In this document: positions 13,601 through 25,117 of the stretch, piece after piece
Numbering within the stretch: position 1 is the first letter of the stretch
How the letters are laid out: each line of letters opens with the position of its first letter
Assembly (NCBI RefSeq): GCF_000006565.2
Contig: NC_031470.1
Coordinates: 932,954-996,953, forward strand
From: Toxoplasma gondii ME49
Taxonomy: Eukaryota > Apicomplexa > Conoidasida > Eucoccidiorida > Sarcocystidae
Reading direction: 5' to 3'
DNA length: 64,000 nt
Position numbers and translations under genes: made by a program
The notes under the pieces: model-generated
What the model saw: only the letters and a program-made list of their open reading frames with translations
Databases searched by the model: none
Told to the model about the DNA's origin: nothing

Positions 13601-16600
13601 CATCTTGGTGGGGGGTGGACAAGCCGCTGCCGACCTACCGCTGCGACCTGGGCCAACTGCGAGAGGCGCTGGAAGCTGCCGTCCGCAAGCGCCTCATGTG
13701 CGATGTACCTTTCGGGCTGATGCTGTCTGGCGGGGTCGACTCGTCCATCATCGCTGCAATTGCCGCCAAAGAATTTCAGAAAATGTCTGCCACCGAAAAA
13801 GGAAGTCACATCTGGACCAACCAGATCCACGCGTTCTCCATCGGCCTCAAGGACGGCCCCGACAGAAAGTTCGCGAAAATGGTTGCGGGTACGAGCAGCG
13901 AAAAGAGAGTGTGTGGATTGAGGACCAACCGCAAGAGAGGGAGAGCAAGGGGAAAGGGATAGTGGGAGGAGAGAATCTTTGCTCTCTAGCACAAGAGTGG
14001 AACACCGCTCGCGGGTCTTTTACATAGTTGTGGCACTGCCAAACACACGGGGGAAAAGTGACCCCAACATGCTCAAGTACATGCACATATAATGCATTTA
14101 CACTTCTGTGTTGAGAGTGATTGTGCAGCATGAGTGTCAAGAGGTGAGCGGCGATAGGATGTTCGGGCACGTCTCTTTGCTTTGCCGGGAATAAGTTCAC
14201 GGAGAAGGAGCGTTTCTAGTGTTGGACATAGGTGGTCATCTGCATGCGTATGGAAATACTAGGCTCGTTTTCTGTCTTTTTGCGCACTTTTCTCAGATAT
14301 GCTGGGCACTGTCCACCACGAATTCACATTCGAGCTGGAAGAAGGTCTGGATGCTCTCGACGACGTGATCTACATGATCGAGACTTACGATATCACGACT
14401 GTTCGCGCCTCAGTGCCCATGTATCTTCTCTGTCGGTAAGGACAACGTAAAGTGTGTTTTTGCCGTTTTCTCCCGTCCTCCAAACAGACTAGAGTTAGGT
14501 TACGCTGTTCATGTCTTTGTTCGTAATGAGGTGCCAGTTGAGAGAGGAACGTAGAAAACCAGCTGTTCATCTCCCGCATGCAGGCGAATGTGCACGTGTT
14601 GGTCTTGAGTCGAGTCTTCAGTCGATTACAGGGAAACTCAGTTTCCTTGCTTTTTCTGTCGTAGGTGGCGGTCATGCACGATGATTGACAACCAGGCAGT
14701 TCCGAGATAAGCCTAAAAAACTCGGATGCATGCATATTTTGGGATCTGGCGTGCAACGCTTGTGTGTGTTTTTCCAGGATGATCAAGTCTCTGGGTGTGA
14801 AGGTCGTCCTCACCGGCGAGGGTGCAGACGAAGTCTTTGGCGGCTACCTCTACTTCCACAGTGCTCCAAACAGGGAGGCTTTCCACCGAGTACGTCTTTT
14901 GCTTCTTGCCCCAGGAATACAGAGTAGAAAACCGAGACAAGAGGACAGCGGAGGTGCGAGTAGAGATAGAGGCAACTGTGGCGTTCGAGTAGCGAACATA
15001 GTGACAGAGGTTGTTCTATTGACTACTGTCGTACGTGGTTGTTTTCTTTTTCTGACTCGGGGTATTCGGTTTTGTCTTGATTTCTGAGGGTCGAGTCAAG
15101 TTTTGTAGTTTTCCTGTTTTGTTTTTCCGGCAATGGCTTCCTTTCTTGTCGTCGTCTGATCGGTGTCCTGTTGATGTTTCTTTCTCCCGCGTTTCAGGAG
15201 TTGCAGAACAAGCTCAATCTGGTGCACTTCTATGATTGCTTGCGCGCCAACAAGACATCGATGGCCTGGGGAGTCGAGGCCCGTGTCCCCTTCCTCGATC
15301 GGGTAAGAAATGTTTCTGGCCGAGCCTCCCCCCTTTCCTCCTGCGAATTTCGAAACCAAGGAAGCATTCTATAAGGCAACAGTGGTCGTTTTCGTCTCTT
15401 CACAGTAAGCGTTGCATCTAGACTTTGATTTCTGCCTGTTTTATATGCATCCTCCTGAAGCGGCGGAGGTGCGGAGTCGATGTTCGGCGAAATGACAGTC
15501 GACCACGCGTGTTTTGGTGTGGGATGGGGCAACCGTCCCGCAAGAGACACTAGGATCATTTTCTGATGCATTCAATTGTGCGGCTATGGCCACAAAAGAG
15601 AGCTGTATTGTCTTCTACGCCGTGCTTTGCAGGGCTTCTTGGATTTTGCCATGTCCATCGACCCCGAAGACAAGATGTGCACGAACGGGCGGATGGAAAA
15701 ACAGATTCTTCGAGACGCATTCAAAGGGTATCTGCCTGATGAAGTTCTCTACCGCCAAAAGGAGCAGTTCTCTGGTACGTCCAAGAGGCGGGCGCAGTGT
15801 AGTTAGGAGCGGACAAACATTCTTCTCAGAGAAACCGTTCGGTCTGCTGAATTATGTGGATGGTGGTAGTATGCCTGTGCGTTATGTGGTATCGTTTAAA
15901 AACGCAAGGGGGACTCTCTGTGTCTTGGAACAGAACATTTGCCGGTTTTTTTCGTTTCTCTCTCGAGGAGGCGCCATCTCATTCTACGTGTAAGCTTTTT
16001 TACGGTGCCAATCGCAGACGGAGTCGGGTACGCGTGGATTGACCATCTGAAGAGCTATGCAGAAAAAAAAGTAACGGACACCATGATGCGCAATGCGAAA
16101 TTGCTCTTCCCAACCAACACTCCGGTGACAAAGGTAAGGAGTTGGTGGAAAATGAGACGAGAAAGAGTGCAAAATTGGTGAGCACAGAGAGCCGGCGAAC
16201 GAACAGAAAGACAGATATCTAAGTTTGGCGGATTTCGTTGGTTTTGGATGTCCAAGGAAATCGACGAAGTTGCTACGGGGCCGGTTGATTGTCTGACACA
16301 GTTGACGAATCGATTCGCACCAAATTATGCCAGCGGTTGTTTTCTAGGAAACTCGGGTGCAGCAGGCTAGAGTTTTACTGTCGTCCCCCTTTTCCGTCAC
16401 AGGGTCCTTTTCAGATGTGAAACGTGATCTCCACTGAATGTAACTCTTTTTCTTACGACGTGTGTAGACGCTGTCGTGTTTTTTTTTCGACGCCAGGAGG
16501 GATATCTTTACCGTGCGATTTTTGCCAAGCACTACAACAAAGGCAGCGCGGCACGTACGGTTCATACAGGCCCGTCAATCGCCTGCTCCACGGCCGCTGC

Positions 16601-16909
16601 ACTTGAATGGAACGAAAAATTCCAGTAAGCAAAACGACTGAAGACATCCAGGGACTGGCTGTGCAGTAGTTATATTCCCTAGCCGTTCTGCAAATGTTTC
16701 CGTTCCACCTACGTGGCATTCACATTGTCGGTAACGGTGTGTGAACGTCACTGTACCAGCTGTGTAAAGCGTCTTCCCGTTTTCACCGCGCATCTCAGTC
16801 TTTAACACCGCAATTCATCGCTGTGTTGTGTTTTTGTCACAGGGAATGTATTGATCAGTCTGGAAGGTCTGTCGATGTCCACCAATTTCATCAAGGGCAT
16901 CGGGATTAA
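10681..16909 (+). CDS. ASNS: Asparagine synthetase (glutamine-hydrolysing)
   Basis: Makes asparagine from aspartate, ATP and glutamine in the cytosol. Exons: 10681-10760, 11657-11799, 12764-12958, 13403-13888, 14297-14435, 14778-14889, 15198-15302, 15633-15774, 16018-16133, 16497-16624 and 16843-16909; all phases agree and give 570 residues, the normal length. The protein begins MCGIL, so Cys2 is the amidotransferase nucleophile. It continues with [16 protein letters not shown] and VANGEIYNH (glutamine binding). The synthetase domain has the PP-loop SGGVDSS at about 248-254, [13 protein letters not shown], and [21 protein letters not shown]. The tail GRSVDVH resembles the GRAVGIH end of plant and yeast enzymes. 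The last donor (CA|GTAAGC) contains an in-frame TAA, so retention of the final intron would end the protein at residue 549. The start ATG is fixed by the need for Cys2. No key residue is missing. Confidence 0.96.
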
Positions 16910-19340
16910 GACAGCCTTGTAGAGTGTCGTTAGGTTGTAATAGAGAATGTTCTAACATTTAGTCAAATGGACTGGAGAGAATCGAAGCTCCAATAGAGGG
17001 GAAGATTTCGCTAGAGGGTGTCCTCCGGTAAATGGTATTCAACTCATCAACCGTGGGGACACTGACATTCGCCTTGTAACAGCACAGTGTTCTTGGCGTA
17101 TTTATTCCGCTCAAGGAGGACAGTGGTGACATTTCCTTTCCTTCTGAAATGTATATATGTGTAGCCGTGCTTCGTGTCAGACATAGATGGGAAGAATGAA
17201 TCCGGGAATACATTCACGGCGCTTGTACTGGCGGTACAACACGGTGGACACTTTGACGCATACAGCGTTCCCGCAGTAAACAGAATTAAACAAATATATG
17301 TAGGCATTTTACGATATGTATATGTTTAGCCCCCCCCCCCCCGAGCACCCTGGAGGGATCACGGAAGAAATCCGTACAAAACAGGCGAAAGGCGGCTCAG
17401 TTGGTTGGTAGTCACTTCTGCGTGACTACCATTTTTCGTGCGTATCCGTGCATTTTCGCAGTGCATGTTTACATAAGATGGTTCAGAATGGATTTTGTAG
17501 CGTTCTCGTCCCGGAAGAGAGTTTTGTAGCGGCTCCGCTAGTTCAGGTGACAGCCCACAACATTTCCAGTTAACCGTGCGAATATGGAAAATTGTTTTTC
17601 TTAGTAAGAAATGAAAACCTCGAAGAGAGCAAAGTGAACGTCGAGTGTGTCTGTCGATCACGCAAAGGCAACGTGAACAATTTTCACTGGAGACAGGTTT
17701 TACTTATAACTCCTGTTTGGGTCACTTACAAGGGAAACTGAACCGTACACTTCGCTTGAAGCACTGCACGCAGAAACAAAGACAGACGGAGGAAATTCCT
17801 CCATGAAGCTAAATAAAAGACTATACATACGTGGTCATCCTTTCACGCTGTGGGCCAGCTCTAAGGTCCAAAAATAGGAAGTGCATCGATGTCACGTGTC
17901 ATAACCGGGAGTGGATGGCTCGTCGCCTACCTCGCCTATGCAGCTACCACGTCACAGCATTATTTAGCCTCGCTGTAATTGTGCTGAGGAGATGCTGCGC
18001 TGCATTAGGAGCCCATCAACGTGTCTGGATTGTTTCCTGGCCAATGTAGTTTCTCAGAGGTCAATTAGAAGCATCCTGTTTGGCGGAAAGCACATCCGGA
18101 AAACCAGCGCAAACGCCCTGGAAGCATCTCTTCATGTGGGATATGCCGCTTGCAATAAAATCTAGAGAGCAGGTTATGTTCATCAGCGACACTGTCTCTT
18201 ATGATTCCGTTTCGGGTCCTCTAGATTGCATGTGCAAACAGTTCCTGCTACCGAATCCATTGGCATTTATGGTAAACCAGTTGAGAATGAACGCTTGCGG
18301 ATATGAAATGGATCAGCAGCAGTTTCCTGTGGTGGTGTGGTTATGTACTTTCGTATTATCATATCTGTAATTCAAAAACGCCTCTAACTCCACTTCTGTC
18401 TAGTCACGGCTGGACCAGCCACAGCTTTAGGTGTCCTGTGGAATGGCAATTTTACACAACAGTTGAGCGACGGCCGTTTGGGGCATAAACGTGAACTCCA
18501 GAGCACCGCAAAACACTTCCCACTTTCCGGGATACCAACCCTGTTTTTCAAGCCTGCGGCTCCACTGAGTTGTCACTTGTGCAGAGCGTGTGGAATGGCA
18601 TGCGATGCATGCGCAGTAAACAGACCTGCCGCGAAGGCTCCAGGGCGTTCTGTCAACAGAAACTGCCGCTTTTCAAAATAAAAGTAGGAGTGCACCGGGA
18701 TGTACAGTGTGTCTGCGAAGCTATTCCTGGGCCATCCTCCCAGGCCACGGGGGAATTGAGTTCTGTCGTAACGCCATGGGCGCTCAAATTGCAACTGCAC
18801 ACTGCGCTGGTGGATTTCTCAAAACATTCGGCTCGTCGATGCTGCACTTTTCATGACAAAACGAAGGCGTTATCGTAGTCTATTCTTTCACGTCTGAGCA
18901 GTCACGGCCGCGTATTTACACGGAACACTCATGCAGCGGATGTTCTGTAGGACGAAGACACAGTTCTCTAGGCTCTGTGAGCATATTCTGCTGGGCAGGC
19001 TCCATCGGCCCATGCACACGTTCCAGTGATTTCATGCCTGCGCGAAGGAAGGAACGTCCAGTTCTGATAGTCCAACTATGTGTTTCCTTTTCACTGGAAA
19101 TCAGACTGTCCCGACTCTCACGACCACCCGTACTTTGCAGCAGTCTCAAAATTGAAGCCCGTGAAAAACTCATTCTGACACTGTTCACTCGCAGCACGCA
19201 GCAAGCGTCACTCTGAAGTGGACTGTCAGATATCACACTTCGGACTCAAAGAAAAGCAGTCGAGCACTGGCCTCTGCCAGCGAGGTGGGGCAGTCGCTGA
19301 ACTTTAAGGCGCTCCCAGTCAGCCGGCGCGTTCAGAAACG
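16910..19340. other. Intergenic region, ASNS 3' end to WD40 gene 5' end
   Basis: This holds the 3' untranslated sequence of ASNS and the promoter/leader of the WD40 gene. A run of 13 C lies at 17330-17342. A TGCATGC word, a known apicomplexan AP2-type motif, is at 18606-18612, about 730 bases before the WD40 start. No supported gene; the ORFs present are short and overlap each other. Confidence 0.45.
17330..17342. repeat. Poly-C tract (C13)
   Basis: Thirteen consecutive C in the intergenic region downstream of ASNS, directly after an AT-rich stretch. Length may be unstable. Confidence 0.9.
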
Positions 19341-22300
19341 ATGGAAGACCGTGTGAGACATGTATCTGGAACAGCATTATCAAGTGGTCGCCGTGCGACG
19401 TCCTACCTCCAAGGACAGGGAAGCAGGCAAGGTGATATAACAACTGGAGGGGGTGTAGCGACCAAGCACAGCGTTATCGGTGCGTCAGCCTCTGATGCGA
19501 ATCGAAAAACGAGGCTCCCACGTTTCCGGCAGTCTGTTGGGAGTCAAAAGCTCGCCTCACCTCGCGCCGCTCGTCGATCAATTTACGCTACGAGGACGAA
19601 ATTTGATACACGGGAATCAGGTGGCTCACCGGGACTCGCAGGAACGTCATTTGAAGGACAATCGTCCCTGGATCAGCGTGCCGGTAAACCAGAGAAGACT
19701 CTGGCTTTTAAAATTTGTTTTGTCCGCCGTCACGATGAGTTCTGGTCAGACAAAATATCAGTAAGATCTGACAATGAGTCTCCTCCCGAGATTTTGTGCT
19801 TGCACTACGATATCGCCGAGCGGAATATGTTCCTTGGCCTAAGCAACGGGACGCTCATGGCCTGGACAGACGCTTTTGAACCTGCCACTTCTTCCGATCC
19901 TCAGGCGTCTAGTAACGGTCCAACGGTTATGAAAGCACAAGGTCATTCAGGCGCAATCAGTTCTTTGGTTTTCCTCAGAACTCTTGCTCCGGACCGGGCT
20001 CTCCGAGACGACTGCAAAAAGCCACGGAATGACCATCCGCCAGGTGTGCCCGCCTCAAGTTCCCTGCAAGCAGCGCTTGTCTGCTCGAAAACTGTTGAGA
20101 GGGAAGGTGGATTCCTATTCACGGGATCTGCAGACAGGAACATCAAGCTGTGGGTTGTGGAACAGCGGAAGCTTGTATGTGTGCGGACTCTCTGCTTTCA
20201 TGGAGGCACTGTTGTGTCCCTTGCATACTGCTTCCCATACCTTTTCTCTGCTTCCACCGATGGCACTGCGCTGGTATGCCGGGCTGAACAGACGTCGGGG
20301 AGCCTGAAATACCCCCATTTCACTGTCGTCGAAAGAGTTTTCGCCCATAGTATTTACCACCCTTGTAAGTCAAAAAAGGGATACGTTTCCCTACGAACAG
20401 CCTGGATCAAGACTATCCATTATCGAGTACCCCATCCTCATAGTTCTTCCCACCTCAAAGAATTCCACAGCCTGCCTTTCGTCAGAGCCATGGCAACACA
20501 CGTGGGTCTCGCATGTCTTCGATGAACTCGTCTTCGTTCAGTATTTGGTTCCTTTCTTCTTGTTAGAAGGACCCTTGACTTCAAAAGTGCCAGTGCATCC
20601 GATCCGTACACATCCTCGTGAATGTGAGCCTCTGTCCCCCGTCGATGTGAAAATGGTGACACTGTTGCCTCATGNNNNNNNNNNNNNNNNNNNNAAAATG
20701 TGACACTGTGCTCATGTCGTTTCGGCAACACTGCAAGGGCGAACATCTTCTTAACAGCCTGGCTCAGTGTCTACAAAAACGATAGGTTGGAGCACAAGAT
20801 ATTCGAAATAATGCACACCCCGGTGCGTTTTTGGCTTCGGCGGATCTTGCAGCAACTAAACTCGTTCTGTCGAATAAGCAAGCCTGGTACGACAGCCTAG
20901 CAGTGCGCTGCAACGGCGATCGCATCTGCCTGTACTGTGGCGCAACGGATGGTTCACTTCTTGTTCTCGAGAACACACAAACGTACGTTCCAGCGAAACC
21001 CGTTGTGGGTAGTGGAGGGGCCCCGCCTGTTAACCTGCACACACAAGAACGAGCCACCGTCTGGTCGGAAGCAAGAGAACGTGCCAGCACAGCAATTGGA
21101 CGAGGAAGACTCTACAGCAGTCTATTGTGCAACACGTCCTGCTGGGGAAGCATCTCAGGGCCGGAAGTTGGAGAGGATTTGGGCTACGGCTACCATGGAG
21201 AGAAGATCCCAGCAGGTGCAGCGTCCTATGCCCGTGAGACGATCCAGAGCGTCGCGTTACCGGTACCTTTTCGATTACAAAATAAGCTAACTGTTCATAC
21301 TCTGGGTCTCCGAAAAGTTTACGCGTTGCCTCTAGAGTCCGCAGTGGCAACCCTTGGCAGTGACGCGTCGATCTCTGTTGTTGATCCGGTCGCTGGGCAG
21401 ACTTCATGGAAAGAAGAGAATCCGGAGGGATGCTGTTACTCCGCATGTGCTTGGATGAGCTCGCTAAATCTCTTGCTCGTAGGGGACAGCTGCGGCTGCC
21501 TCTCGTTCTACAACATCTACTCCAAAGAGCGTGTCCACTCGCAGCAGGTCACGGAGCATCGAATTGTTTCCTTGTCCATCGCAACCCGTAAGCTACGTTT
21601 TGGGTCCTAGCGGCATTAAAAGAGAGAATGACCAAGGAAGGAAAACTTGTGCGGCAGTAAAGTGTACCATCGACTTTATGGTAGTCCCTCCTAGTCAGGA
21701 CCACAGTCAAGTTTCCCGCTTCCATGCAATGTCAATTTTTGCGATGATGTCCCATGAAGCGAATCCGCAGGAAATCTTCCTAAAAAGCGCTTGAGTGCTT
21801 CTGTCGCATCATCCTTTGCTTTTCACGACAGATGAACGAAATGTGGTTGTAAGTACTGCCCACGAGGTGCTCCTCGTGGAAGTCATCGAGGCTGCGGAAG
21901 AAGTTGCCGTCACCGGTCATCAAGGTAACAGTTTTTCCCCTCGGGGTGGTGGGGGGGCTGCGCTAGAGGCGTTGTTGCAGTGCTCGTCACGGCACGCCTT
22001 CTTTCTCCCATTTCACATTCCTTCTGTCACCCTTCTTCTAGTCTATGTCGCTTTCCTGTTTGATGCAGGCGCGGTAATGCATATGTTGTGGCAGCCAACG
22101 GCAGAAGGCGGGTATATGTACTCCTCAGCAGACGATACAACAATCCGTCAGTAAGGATCATGTTAGCCAGCTACGAGAGTTTTATTGGAGCTAAAGCTGT
22201 CGCACCCCAAACATTATGGTTGATCTGCTGCTGTCAACATGAGTTACAATGTCCTTAAGCTGTCGTATCGTCGTGCTTCTTAATAATCAGGTGGGATGTC

Positions 22301-25117
22301 CAGAAGGGTCTTTGTACACGTATTATTCGACATAAGTATGCAGACATCACCAGGTAAGACATCAACGTGAGGACATAACACTCCTTTGGCATCTTAACTG
22401 CGCACAGCCGACTCTTTCGCCCCAGCGAAAAGGTACTCAGCCGCAGCTGTACAGGCGTGACAGAATACGAGGCAGACGAAAAAGTTACCGCTCTCCTTTC
22501 TTGCGCAACAGCTGGATGCTGATCGACGCTCTGAACGGCTTCGTGACCGGGCATGAAGATGGAGATGTTCGCTTCTGGTATTTAAGAGACTTTTCATCGT
22601 TTTCGATCCACAACCAGAAAGGTTAGGATGCCAAACTCGGCAGAACATAAACCGCTACGCCTGCTTGCTCTGTTTATGCGGATCTGCAAAGCATACAACC
22701 GCACGTTCGGTGTGTCGGTACCCGGAAGCGATCATGCACATTTTCCGCAGGGCGGCACCGCAACCGAATGAACAAACAGTTTGCTCGTGCCACCCTATGG
22801 TGGTCGTTTCTGGCAGAGCAAATTCATTGTGGGGACTCTTCAGTTAGCTTCGCCTAGGCACAAATATCTGACCTGATATGTTTTTAACACGGTCGAGGGC
22901 CGTTCGACCGCAAGTCTCCACTGTACCGAATGACGGTGCTAATAGAGTCTAATGCCCCGTTTCTCCTACGCCCCGTCGAGCAACAGATCTGTCTGTCAGT
23001 GTCCCATACAAGGCAACAATCCACACGCGATAGACGAAGATTCAACTGAAGCTTCCGTAGTGATTCTTGTGGGGATGTCTATGGCCAGGTCACCACATTC
23101 ATATTAACAGTGTCACGGGCATGTGCTGTTGGAGGCCTACATCCACTGCGAAGCCCGAAGATCATAAGAGAAGCAAGGCTACCACTAATGCTGAGGATGA
23201 TAATGCCAGCTCAAACGGAATTGAACACAGCAGAATTAGTCCAAACGTGGAGCGCGATTTGGCTGTCACGCCACCTATCTATCAGGTGTTGACATGCGGA
23301 TACGACGGACGACTGAACGTCACTGAGATCCGAGCTGACGCAGAAACGGGCGAAATAACCACAAAGATCATTGTAAGACGTGACGTCCATAGTCAAGGGT
23401 CTGTTCATCGGTTCTAACTGGGTATTTCTGACAACAGCACGTCGCTCTGCCTTTTGCGGTGGTGTTCGACCGGTGCGTTCAAAATGATCACTCTTTTGAC
23501 GAATCTACTGGAATAGCTTAACAGCCATTTAAACGAAACAATTATTATAAGTGTAGATGAATGACATGTCTAGAGTACTCCAGTTATGAGATGCAGAACA
23601 CCCAGTTCTTTATGAGAGCTCTACACCACCACTCAATTAAACTCCTGGGCACACTAAAGGTAACGGGAACACTCTATGCTTTGTTGCCCCGACATTCGGA
23701 TAGGACTGAAACGAACACAAATTCACCCAAGGCGTTCATCGTACCAGAACCGAGGCAACACTATCACGCTGCTGTTCATGCCACAAGTACTGAACTAGGT
23801 CGCTGTGTCGCCTTGACCAGGTCTCTGTGCCTACTCCAACGGCATGTTTCTTGCTGTTAGCGAGACCCTGGAATTTTTTAGTGGCCAATTGCCGATCTTG
23901 GAAACTCCGGCAATGCCATAGCCATACAAGGAGTGGCTACCATCTGCGGCTTGTTTCATGACTTTTTTCCAAACGCTAAGCGGTCCGACACTGAGGTTAT
24001 GTGTCCCAGGATCAACTAACAGATACCCGACGCAGTGGCGGTGCCGGCGATGAAATTCTGTATTGCGTTTCCTTCGACCAACGGCGTTGTTTCTTCACTG
24101 GTAGGTGAGGAACATCCTGGCTCCAACTCCAGGTGATGAACATCTGAAAATGTAGAGGAATAGTCTTGGGAGATCCACGAGAGGTTCGGATAGGACTAGC
24201 TGCAAGATATTTTGCACTCGCGCATCCGCCGACTGCATACAAGACGCGATCCAAGCCATACCGATAGTGGGTCATCATCACCTGAGAAGACCTGTAACAA
24301 CTGTGCCTTCAGCGGGCAACGGTTGCTTGATATGCAAGTGGAGTCTACGGTCGATGACACCAGACGATGATCTAGTTGGACATCAGGTAGGACGTCTTGA
24401 AGAGCATGTGTCAGACATTATAGGCATGCGCGTTCGAGAGCAATAACGAGTGCAGAACAACGGAGTTCTCGTTCTTGTTGTTCCTCGTCTGCCCAGGATG
24501 GAGTCACGTGTTTGTCCAGCGTAGGGGGAAATCTCGTCTCAGGTACGGCCTGCAAGACATAGCGGTGAGAATGTACTCGCCCCTATGCTTTCTCGGGCGC
24601 AAACGTAGATATGAGACCCAGACTTGTTTAAGCTTCGTATAACATCAAACCTTTCGGCCTCTGCACCAGCGCGTGAGCCATAATGGAACCGTGTACCCAT
24701 GAGAGCATTAAGGGATACGAGCAAGCTCTAGCAGAACGGGAAACGACGGAAGCCGTTGGCGTCATTTGGTGGCAGTCAGGTCTTGTGAACACACGCGCTC
24801 CTCCTATTTAGAAGAACGGACGAAGCTGTAGTACTGGCGTACACTATGTCTTCTGTCAGGATCGTTGGACAAGTCAATTCGAATTTGGGACATAGACGCA
24901 GCCGAGTGTACAAGGGTAATCAACAACCAGCCCGAACCAGCATGTTGTATCGCGCCACTCAACGATGGGTACATCGGCATGTGGGCTTGCATCTCCTCAT
25001 CTGGACTCGTTTCTGTCTGGGATTCCAGTTGCCGCCTAGTTTTGTCGAAAGCATTCAATGAGAGCATAGGTTGCTGCGTGTGCGTCGGCACACTGGGTCA
25101 ACTGCTTCTCGGCACTG
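19341..25117 (+). CDS. Large WD40-repeat protein (3' end unresolved)
   Basis: A beta-propeller scaffold protein with no recognisable specific family. Supported exons: 19341-20364, 20853-21587, 21832-21924, 22069-22150, 22291-22353, 22512-22621, 22780-22842, 23089-23372, then 24023-24100 and 24860-25117. An exon at about 23597-23798 is likely (its phase fits). The first eight give 818 residues in phase. The N-terminus (about 1-130) is basic and Ser/Arg-rich. Repeats then include GHSGAISSLVF (from residue 201), FTGSADRNIKLW (W about 271), GHQGAVMHMLW, DDTTIRQWDVQKG, FVTGHEDGDVRFW, VLTCGYDGRLNV and FFTGSLDKSIRIWDI. With over ten blades it probably forms two propellers. The ATG at 19341 follows GAAACG, a favourable context. 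Exons beyond 25117 (donor CACTG|GTAAGG) must exist, because the frame does not end there. Candidates up to about 26750 could not be phased. Long WD40 proteins of this kind are often ciliary or trafficking scaffolds, but nothing here decides that. Confidence 0.85.
20675..20694. other. Assembly gap (20 N) in intron 1 of the WD40 gene
   Basis: Exactly 20 unknown bases. The 25 bases before the gap and the 22 bases after it are the same sequence except that three doubled bases on the left are single on the right. This points to overlapping contig ends rather than missing sequence. The gap lies between exons 1 and 2 and does not break coding sequence. Confidence 0.95.

Noticed and set aside
22398..22424. 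Possible 25-base micro-exon in the WD40 gene
   Set aside because: It has GT and AG at its ends but breaks the phase with the following, clearly coding exon.
23111..23372. Later acceptor for the eighth WD40 exon
   Set aside because: The acceptor at 23088/23089 gives correct phase with the previous exon and a better repeat start (HHIHINSVTG).
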